From Chloroflexota bacterium (GTDB lineage Bacteria; Chloroflexota; Anaerolineae; Anaerolineales; UBA4823): 5,478 nt of DNA. Location: positions 1-5,478 of the forward strand of contig DAOVXM010000216.1 of NCBI GenBank assembly GCA_030636125.1, in the 5' to 3' direction. A program made the translations under genes and the position numbers. Below, piece after piece: positions 1 through 4,644 of this stretch; position 1 is the first letter of the stretch; every line of letters begins with the position of its first letter. Under the pieces are notes generated by a model. It had not been told where the DNA came from. It did not search any database and was given only the letters and a program-made list of their open reading frames with translations.

Positions 1-1083
1 GTGATTCAAGAATTGTTACGCCGGACGGAAGCCCTTGATCCGGCAGAGATCGACGACGTCAAAATTGGGTGCGCTTTTCCGGAGGGTGAACAGGGCATGA
101 ATATGGCTCGCATGGTTGTATTTCGGGCGGGGCTTCCCGTATCTGTCCCCGCTGAAACGATCAACCGTTTTTGCGCTTCGGGTGTGCAGAGCATTGCCCA
201 TGCTGCCTTCGCCATTATAGCTGGGCAAATCCAGGTTGCTATCGCGGGTGGCACTGAGTCGATGTCTATGGTACCCATGACGGGCTTAAAGTTCGCTCCT
301 ATGCCGCATCTAGCGGACCATTATCCAGAGGCGTTCACAAGTATGGGATTGACCGCCGAGAACGTGGCTGCCAAGTACAGCGTTAGCCGTGAAGACCAGG
401 ATGCCTTTGCTCTGCGCAGTAACCAGCGCGCAAGCGCAGCGGTCGGGTCGGGGCGTTTTGACCCGGAGATCGTACCACTGGATGTGGTAGTCGTCGAGCC
501 AGGCAGTAATGGCAAACCTACAAAGCGCTCATTTACCTTTAAGCGTGATGAGGGACCACGCGCTGACACTAGCATCGAGGCTTTAGCCAGATTGAGACCA
601 GCCTTCAAAGAGGGTGGCACGGTCACTGCAGGTAATTCCTCCCAGATGTCTGACGGCGCGGCCGGCGTGGTGATTATGTCTCGGGCTAAAGCTGATGCTC
701 TTGGGTTGAAGCCCTTGGTGCGCTTTATCTCTTTTGGCGTGGGTGGTGTGCCACCGGAGATTATGGGAATGGGTCCGGTCGAGGCTGTTCCTAAGGCTTT
801 GAAGCTGGCTGGCCTAACGCTGGATGACATTGGTTTGATTGAACTGAACGAAGCCTTCGCGGCCCAAGGTCTGGCCGTGATGCGCGAGCTAGGCTTGAAC
901 GAGGAGATCACCAACGTCAATGGCGGCGCTATTGCCCTGGGGCACCCATTGGGCTGCACAGGCGCCAAGCTGACCACCCAGCTTATCTATGAGATGAAGC
1001 GTCGTGATGTCCAAATCGGCATGGTAACCATGTGTATCGGTGGTGGCATGGGGGCTGCCGGGATATTTGAGAACCTGACGTAA
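1..1083 (+). CDS. Thiolase family protein (acetyl-CoA C-acyltransferase), 5' end missing
   Basis: This is the C-terminal 360 residues of a thiolase, which condenses two acyl-CoA molecules or cleaves 3-ketoacyl-CoA in the cytoplasm. The nucleophile cysteine lies in NRFCASG (C58 of the visible part), followed by GGTESMS near residue 85. The NEAF motif is at 283-286, the catalytic histidine in [10 protein letters not shown] (H315), and the second catalytic cysteine in TMCIGGGMG (C345). NEAF, rather than HDCF, places it with FadA/AtoB-type enzymes and not with SCPx-type thiolases. The GTG at base 1 is probably an internal valine: family members carry about 30 more residues with the first beta strand (typically a VRTP-like motif), so the true start lies left of the window. 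It precedes an SCP2-domain gene on the same strand by 80 bases. Whether it works in beta-oxidation or in synthesis cannot be decided here. Confidence 0.95.
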   Translation: MIQELLRRTEALDPAEIDDVKIGCAFPEGEQGMNMARMVVFRAGLPVSVPAETINRFCASGVQSIAHAAFAIIAGQIQVAIAGGTESMSMVPMTGLKFAPMPHLADHYPEAFTSMGLTAENVAAKYSVSREDQDAFALRSNQRASAAVGSGRFDPEIVPLDVVVVEPGSNGKPTKRSFTFKRDEGPRADTSIEALARLRPAFKEGGTVTAGNSSQMSDGAAGVVIMSRAKADALGLKPLVRFISFGVGGVPPEIMGMGPVEAVPKALKLAGLTLDDIGLIELNEAFAAQGLAVMRELGLNEEITNVNGGAIALGHPLGCTGAKLTTQLIYEMKRRDVQIGMVTMCIGGGMGAAGIFENLT

Positions 1084-1095
1084 GATAAGAGACAA

Positions 1096-1130
1096 GAAAC
1101 CGGGAGCGTAAAGCCTACGTTTTCGGTTTC
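1096..1130 (+). promoter_or_regulatory. Intercistronic RNA hairpin between thiolase and SCP2 genes
   Basis: Bases 1096-1110 can pair with 1116-1130 to give an uninterrupted 15-bp stem with a 5-base loop (AAGCC). Three of the pairs (1103-1123, 1104-1122, 1106-1120) are G-U and therefore exist only in the + strand transcript, so the structure belongs to the thiolase/SCP2 message. No U tract follows (CCAATGAAAA), so it is not a standard intrinsic terminator. It could protect the 3' end of the upstream message or mark a processing point that gives the two cistrons different levels. The pairing is seen in the sequence; the role is inferred. Confidence 0.55.
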
Positions 1131-1149
1131 CCAATGAAAATAATTAAAT

Positions 1150-1155
1150 AAGGAG
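1150..1155 (+). promoter_or_regulatory. Ribosome binding site of the SCP2 gene
   Basis: AAGGAG lies 8 bases before the ATG at 1164, a good Shine-Dalgarno match at normal spacing. It fixes the start of the small SCP2 gene. Confidence 0.85.
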
Positions 1156-1163
1156 AAATAACA

Positions 1164-1493
1164 ATGTCAGATATTACTGTTAAGCAGCTTGTCCAGAATC
1201 ACGAAAAGGCTTTTAAACCCGAAGCTGCTGAAGGTGTGGATGCCGTCATTCAATACCACCTGACAGGTGACGAAGGTGGTGATTGGATTGTCACAATCAA
1301 GGATGCTAAATGCACCGTTGCTGAAGGCACGGCTGAGAATCCTAAAATGACCTTGACAGCAGATGCTCAGGATTTTAAGGATGTGCTCACAGGTAAAGCC
1401 GATGGTATGCAGTACTTCATGCAGGGTAAGCTCAAATTAGCGGGTGATTTAAATCTGGCGATGAAGTTGACCACCTTCTTTAAGATGGGTTGA
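1164..1493 (+). CDS. SCP2 sterol-binding domain protein (small, stand-alone)
   Basis: This is a 109-residue protein consisting of a single SCP2 (sterol carrier protein 2) domain. Family members form a hydrophobic tunnel that binds fatty acids, acyl-CoA or other lipids. Visible family features are the strand pattern around WIVTIKDAKCTVAEG (residues 41-55), the segment PKMTLTADAQDFKDVLTGK (60-78), and the helical end YFMQGKLKLAGDLNLAMKL (84-102) with the typical GKLK.AGD turn. There is no signal peptide, so it is cytoplasmic. The length equals one domain, with no fused enzyme. It lies 80 bases after the thiolase gene on the same strand, which suggests a role in handling acyl-CoA or lipid substrates; the actual ligand is unknown. 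The start is supported by AAGGAG at 1150-1155. Confidence 0.9.
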   Translation: MSDITVKQLVQNHEKAFKPEAAEGVDAVIQYHLTGDEGGDWIVTIKDAKCTVAEGTAENPKMTLTADAQDFKDVLTGKADGMQYFMQGKLKLAGDLNLAMKLTTFFKMG

Positions 1494-1549
1494 AGATTCC
1501 CGCTTTTCGGTGAGGGGCAGCTCATACATACCCCTTGGAATACGGTGCA

Positions 1550-1593
1550 TAAAACTGCGACACACGCTGATTTACACGTGCGTCGCAGTTTTA
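1550..1593. terminator. Bidirectional intrinsic terminator between SCP2 and proS
   Basis: Bases 1550-1566 pair with 1577-1593 around a 10-base loop, a 17-bp stem with a core of CTGCGAC/GTCGCAG and flanking AAAA and TTTT. The only mismatch on the + strand (A1562 with C1581) becomes a G-U pair in the - strand RNA, so the stem is complete when read from proS. Runs of four T follow the core on both strands. It sits 56 bases after the SCP2 stop and 35 bases after the proS stop, the position expected for a terminator shared by convergent genes. The T runs are short, so efficiency is uncertain. Confidence 0.75.
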
Positions 1594-1628
1594 AAATCAA
1601 CGGGGTCATTTATACGAAATGGTAATTT

Positions 1629-3401
1629 TTATTCGTCGAAGGGAACCTCCACCACTTTAGTCCTGATTTCGGCGAACATGGCATCCATTTCTTCTTTGAC
1701 CCTGACGATGATCTGATCTTGTGGGACTATCGTCTTTGCCTGGCTATCACGGCGCTTGAATTCAATCCCACCTTGTTGAAGTGAGCGCCCGCTGACGGTC
1801 AGACGGATCGGCAGACCGATCAGGTCAGCATCATTGAACTTCACACCTGGGCTTTCTGCGCGGTCATCATACAGCACTTCAACACCCGCTGCGAGTAAAT
1901 CTTGGTACAAACGCTCGGCGGTATCCTTGACATCATCAGCTCCTTTACCCGACAAGGCCACGATATGGACGTGATAGGGGGCCACAGAAATTGGCCAGAT
2001 CAAGCCATACTCGTCATGATGCTCTTCGGCGACGCAGGCCAGCAGGCGACCGCTGCCGATCCCATAGGAACCCATGATAACCGGTTTTTCCTTGCCATCC
2101 TTATCTAAATAGTAACAGCCCATTGAATCGCTGTAGCGCGAGCCAAGTTTGAAGATATTGCCGACTTCCACGCCGCGCACAGTTCGCAGAGTCCCGCCAC
2201 AATTGGGGCAGGCATCCCCTTCCTGAGCCGCGGCGATATCTGTGACGATGTCAGCCTGGTAGTCGCGCCCGAAGTTGACGTTCTTCAAGTGGTAGCCTTC
2301 CTCATTAGCGCCTGCCACCAGGTTGGGTGACTCAGGGATGAGATCATCGACAACTACCAGGGAATTCTGCAGTCCAACCGGTGAGGCGTATCCAGGTACG
2401 GCTCCCACGGAAATTATCTCTTCTTCCGTTGCTGGTCGCAGCTCGCTGGCTTTAATGGCGTTGGCCAATTTTATCTCGTTAAGTTCCATATCGCCGCGCA
2501 GGACTGCGAATACGAATCGTTCGACACTTTCCTGCCCTTCAGGGATGTTCGCCATAAAAAATACAGCTTTGGCAGTCTTGGCTTCCGGCACTCCCAGGAA
2601 GTTAGCTAAGTCTTCGATAGTCTTGCTATCTGGAGTGGCAACCTTTTCCACAGGCATTGGATCTTCTTGTGCGCTTTCCGGTTTTTGAAAGCGAGCGATA
2701 TGACGATTGGCAGCATAATTGCAAGCCTTACAAATTAACAGGGTGTCTTCACCAATAGGAGTCAGGTACATGAATTCGTGTGCCATCTTGCCGCCCATCA
2801 TGCCCACATCGGATTTAACAGCCACGGTAGGTATACCGGAACGATAGAAGATATTAAAATAAGCCTGGTAATGGGCCTGGTATTGTTTATCCAAACCTTC
2901 CCAATCGGCATCCAGGGTGTAGCTATCTTTCATCGTAAACTCGCGCACCCTGATCAGCCCGGCACGTGGTCGCGGGTCATCGCGCCACTTGGTCTGGATG
3001 TGGTAGATCAGGAGCGGTAACTGGCGGTAAGAGTGGATCTCTTTGCGCACGATATCGGCTACCACCTCTTCATGGGTCATGGCTAACACCATATCGCGAT
3101 TATTTTTATCTTTGAAGCGACCCATCTCGGAACCAATCTGGTACCAGCGTTCTGTCTCTTGCCAGATTTCTGCCGGGTGTATAACCGGCATAGCTAACTC
3201 TTGACCGCCAATAGCGTTTATCTCGTCCCGCATGATGTCCTCGATCTTGGTCAGGGAGCGCTTTGCTAAAGGCATATAGGTGAATATGCCCGCAGCGAGC
3301 TGGCGGATGAACCCTGCCCTCAATAGGAGCCGGTGGCTCGGTATTTCAGCCTCGGCGGGGGCTTCGCGTAGGGTCTGGCTGATAAGTTTTGAGACTCGCA
3401 T
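1629..3401 (-). CDS. proS: Prolyl-tRNA synthetase, bacterial type with editing insertion
   Basis: A class II aminoacyl-tRNA synthetase that attaches proline to tRNA-Pro in the cytoplasm. With the start chosen here it has 590 residues, close to E. coli ProS. Motif 1 covers about residues 28-70 (LRAGFIRQLAAGIFTYMP); motif 2 includes THEE (109-112), TKWR (137-140) and VREFTMKD (152-159); motif 3 is GSYGIGSGRLL (444-454). The insertion at about 225-390, with LRGDMELNEIK (301-311) and GAVPGYASPVGL, is the YbaK-like domain that clears mischarged Ala-tRNA-Pro. Cysteine pairs CKAC (224-227) and CPNC (398-401) flank this insert. The anticodon-binding domain is about 475-575. An ATG four codons upstream (3411-3413) is in frame, but the ATG at 3399-3401 has GGAGG five bases before it, and starting MRVSKL matches the usual N-terminus. 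Expression is probably controlled by the proline-rich leader and attenuator at 3425-3608. Confidence 0.98.
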   Translation of the reverse strand: MRVSKLISQTLREAPAEAEIPSHRLLLRAGFIRQLAAGIFTYMPLAKRSLTKIEDIMRDEINAIGGQELAMPVIHPAEIWQETERWYQIGSEMGRFKDKNNRDMVLAMTHEEVVADIVRKEIHSYRQLPLLIYHIQTKWRDDPRPRAGLIRVREFTMKDSYTLDADWEGLDKQYQAHYQAYFNIFYRSGIPTVAVKSDVGMMGGKMAHEFMYLTPIGEDTLLICKACNYAANRHIARFQKPESAQEDPMPVEKVATPDSKTIEDLANFLGVPEAKTAKAVFFMANIPEGQESVERFVFAVLRGDMELNEIKLANAIKASELRPATEEEIISVGAVPGYASPVGLQNSLVVVDDLIPESPNLVAGANEEGYHLKNVNFGRDYQADIVTDIAAAQEGDACPNCGGTLRTVRGVEVGNIFKLGSRYSDSMGCYYLDKDGKEKPVIMGSYGIGSGRLLACVAEEHHDEYGLIWPISVAPYHVHIVALSGKGADDVKDTAERLYQDLLAAGVEVLYDDRAESPGVKFNDADLIGLPIRLTVSGRSLQQGGIEFKRRDSQAKTIVPQDQIIVRVKEEMDAMFAEIRTKVVEVPFDE

Positions 3402-3406
3402 GATGT

Positions 3407-3411
3407 CCTCC
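3407..3411 (-). promoter_or_regulatory. Ribosome binding site deciding the proS start
   Basis: On the - strand GGAGG stands five bases before the ATG at 3399-3401. The upstream in-frame ATG at 3411-3413 overlaps this element and has no Shine-Dalgarno of its own. The site is only 13 bases downstream of the terminator stem at 3425-3452. Confidence 0.8.
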
Positions 3412-3424
3412 ATTTAATAAAATA

Positions 3425-3452
3425 ACCCTCTGGAGCTTCCAGTCCAGAGGGT
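3425..3452 (-). terminator. Attenuator terminator in the proS leader
   Basis: On the - strand ACCCTCTGGA pairs perfectly with TCCAGAGGGT (10 bp) around an 8-base loop, followed by TATTTTATT. This is an intrinsic terminator located upstream of the gene rather than after one: it lies between the leader ORF and proS, ending 23 bases before the proS ATG. That position is typical of an attenuator. The loop contains a second CTGGA that can also pair with the TCCAG of the 3' arm, giving a shorter alternative hairpin (CTGGA-AGC-TCCAG). The U run is interrupted by A, so termination may be partial, which suits a regulated site. Confidence 0.8.
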
Positions 3453-3492
3453 ATTTCAAATTCAAAGGTAGTAACTTACCTACCGAATCCCT
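3448..3492 (-). promoter_or_regulatory. Candidate antiterminator of the proS leader
   Basis: In the - strand RNA, AGGGAUU (3492-3486) can pair with AAUACCCU (3455-3448) with one bulged A at 3452. The helix encloses a small hairpin GGUAG (3484-3480) with CUACC (3471-3467). It uses the start of the terminator's 5' arm, so it and the terminator cannot both form. The GGUAG and AGGG segments are also needed by the upstream leader stem, which makes this the middle state of a three-part switch. Pairings were found by eye and are only 5 to 7 bp long; no energies were computed. Confidence 0.5.
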
Positions 3493-3541
3493 ATAGACCG
3501 AAAGCCCGTCTGGGCTTACGCGGAGCAGGGGCTGGGGTAGG
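3479..3541 (-). promoter_or_regulatory. Long leader stem overlapping the proline codons
   Basis: In the - strand RNA four nested helices can form with the same centre. CCUACC (3541-3536) pairs with GGUAGG (3484-3479), CCCU (3530-3527) with AGGG (3492-3489), CCG (3523-3521) with CGG (3500-3498), and AAGCCC (3517-3512) with GGGCUU (3507-3502) around a 4-base loop. The 5' sides lie in the proline codons of the leader ORF and the 3' sides run past its stop codon. Formation of this stem would hide the two segments needed by the antiterminator. A ribosome sitting on the proline codons would prevent it. The pairing is seen; the role is inferred. Confidence 0.55.
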
Positions 3542-3571
3542 ATTACTAAGTATAGAAGTATAGACGTGCAT
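3491..3571 (-). CDS. Proline-rich leader peptide of proS (26 aa)
   Basis: A 26-codon ORF from ATG (3569-3571) to TAG (3491-3493), 89 bases upstream of proS on the same strand. The peptide begins MHVYTSILSN, continues PTPAPAPRKP and ends RRAFGL. Prolines are at 11, 13, 15, 17 and 20, with codons CCT, CCA, CCT, CCG and CCC, so at least two different proline tRNA isoacceptors are sampled. A leader rich in the cognate amino acid, directly before the gene for the enzyme that charges its tRNA and followed by a terminator, is the classical layout of ribosome-mediated attenuation as in trp and his operons. There is no Shine-Dalgarno sequence; the promoter places the RNA start within a few bases of the ATG, so translation is probably leaderless. 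In frame upstream a stop codon is met at 3605-3607 and there is no earlier ATG. The gene is short and only its context supports it; no comparative evidence could be consulted. Confidence 0.75.
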   Translation of the reverse strand: MHVYTSILSNPTPAPAPRKPRRAFGL

Positions 3572-3580
3572 AATAGAAAA

Positions 3581-3608
3581 AGTGTACCATCGGATGGAAT
3601 ACTGTCAA
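3581..3608 (-). promoter_or_regulatory. Sigma-70-type promoter of the proS leader transcript
   Basis: On the - strand a perfect -35 box TTGACA (3608-3603) is followed after 16 bases by TACACT (3586-3581), which matches the -10 consensus at four of six positions. A start about seven bases downstream falls on A3574, three bases before the leader ATG at 3571. The message would then begin almost at the start codon. The promoter lies in the gap after the hydrolase gene, so proS need not depend on read-through from the right. Confidence 0.7.
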
Positions 3609-3651
3609 GGTTTTCTGAGTTAATTGCTTAAATACTTGATTCGAGGTATAA

Positions 3652-3667
3652 ATTTTCTGGTGAAAAT
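3652..3667 (-). terminator. Weak hairpin after the hydrolase gene, possible terminator
   Basis: ATTTTC pairs with GAAAAT around a 4-base loop, 10 bases after the hydrolase stop. The stem is only 6 bp and almost all A-T, and the following - strand sequence TTATACC has no clear U tract. It may mark the end of the radical SAM-hydrolase transcript but is a poor candidate. Confidence 0.25.
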
Positions 3668-3677
3668 GCCCCACAGA

Positions 3678-4625
3678 TTATTCTCCAAAAAAGGTTGCAT
3701 TAAAGAAGGCTATTACCCGTCTTTCATATTCCTCTCGGGCAATGAGATGATTGCGCCCGTGTGCTCCTTGGGGGACGATCCATAAAGTCTTTGGCTCTCC
3801 TGCCTGAGCATATTGAGTTTGAGCTCGACCACCCTTGCTTTCATGCTCACCGAAAATCATGAATACAGGTCTGGGGCTGATATGCGGCAATTCATCAATG
3901 GGACTGATGGTCCAGGGGTTGATACCACTAAACAGCCGATAGGAGCTGGTAATGCTGGAGATGAATAAACGGCGTGGCCAGGATTGTGGCTGGCCTGCAC
4001 CGATCAGGAGTTCGCCCAAATTTGCATAATTGCCCTCGGCCACGACCGCAACGATCTCTGGATGCTGAGCCGCAGCGCGGATTACCGTTGCTCCGCCCAT
4101 CGAAAAACCAAATGCGCCAATCTTATCGATCTCTGGAAGGGTTTGTAAGAAGAATAACCCCGCGGTTGCATCGTATACTTCATCCCCTCCCAGCGTGACG
4201 GTTGCCCGCGGACTGGCGCATGCCCGGCTATCAATTTGCAACACGCCATAACCCTCTTGCACTAGAAAGTCAATTGGGGGAAGTTTTTTGCCAAGCGACC
4301 CGCTCATGCCGCCTAACGCCAGGATGGCAGCCCCGTTTTGAGTGGGGTAATACCACATTTTTATAGATAATCCGTCCTCTGTTTGTAACCAGTGTTCTTC
4401 AGGTTGAAAAAGCCCCTCGGGTGGCTGAGGAAGGCGATTGCAAGTTGGATGGGTAAGTACATAGACGAATATACCAGCCAGAGCGATGTTAAGGATCAAA
4501 TATCCAGCCAGCGAGGCAATCAGGGCAAAAGTCCCTAGGCGTATAACCCATTGAAATCTTCTGGGTCGGGATTTGGGTGTAACTGGCGGTCCTGGATCGA
4601 GCTTATTTATAAATCCTCCCCTCAT
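3678..4625 (-). CDS. Membrane-anchored alpha/beta hydrolase
   Basis: A 315-residue protein with a short basic N-terminus (KSRPRRFQW), one hydrophobic segment at about residues 29-57 and a hydrolase domain beyond it, probably on the outer face of the membrane. The nucleophile elbow is GFSMGG (173-178, S175). The catalytic histidine is probably H289 in QGAHGRNH. The acid position in IFGEHES is E262 or E260, where most relatives have Asp. The family's usual D.RGHG.S turn is replaced by DSRACASP (132-139), followed by the expected LGGDEVYD. The substrate is unknown; esterase, lipase or peptidase activity are all possible. An upstream ATG at 4677-4679 would overlap the radical SAM gene by 35 bases and has no ribosome site, so I chose the ATG at 4623-4625, 19 bases after that gene. 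This ATG also lacks an upstream Shine-Dalgarno, while a purine-rich GGGGAGG follows it. Confidence 0.85.
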   Translation of the reverse strand: MRGGFINKLDPGPPVTPKSRPRRFQWVIRLGTFALIASLAGYLILNIALAGIFVYVLTHPTCNRLPQPPEGLFQPEEHWLQTEDGLSIKMWYYPTQNGAAILALGGMSGSLGKKLPPIDFLVQEGYGVLQIDSRACASPRATVTLGGDEVYDATAGLFFLQTLPEIDKIGAFGFSMGGATVIRAAAQHPEIVAVVAEGNYANLGELLIGAGQPQSWPRRLFISSITSSYRLFSGINPWTISPIDELPHISPRPVFMIFGEHESKGGRAQTQYAQAGEPKTLWIVPQGAHGRNHLIAREEYERRVIAFFNATFFGE

Positions 4626-4644
4626 TATTATGGTTCGTCTAAAC

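Noticed and set aside
1..3. GTG as the true start of the thiolase gene
   Set aside because: The first strand and VRTP-like segment of thiolases would be missing; the gene is cut by the window edge.
321..977. Long ORF on the - strand inside the thiolase gene (218 codons)
   Set aside because: It is a shadow of the thiolase reading frame: the translation is rich in Ser, Pro and Ala without any recognisable domain, while the + strand frame carries all thiolase motifs.
1513..1535. AGGGG/CCCCT inverted repeat after the SCP2 gene
   Set aside because: It has only five pairs and no U tract; the strong stem at 1550-1593 is the likely terminator.
1510..1716. 68-codon + strand ORF spanning the convergent gap
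   Set aside because: It runs through the bidirectional terminator and the end of proS, has no ribosome site, and its product has no recognisable features.
2323..2688. 121-codon + strand ORF within proS
   Set aside because: It lies opposite the ProRS editing domain, shows no domain or ribosome site, and has the Ser/Thr-rich composition of an antisense shadow.
3570..3575. TATTAT on the - strand as the -10 box of the proS promoter
   Set aside because: It lies 27 bases from TTGACA, too far, and overlaps the leader ATG. TACACT at 16 bases fits better.
3414..3620. T-box riboswitch upstream of proS
   Set aside because: The conserved GGNACCGCG-type T-box core is absent before the terminator, and the space from promoter to terminator is much shorter than a usual T-box leader. 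The proline-rich ORF explains the region better.
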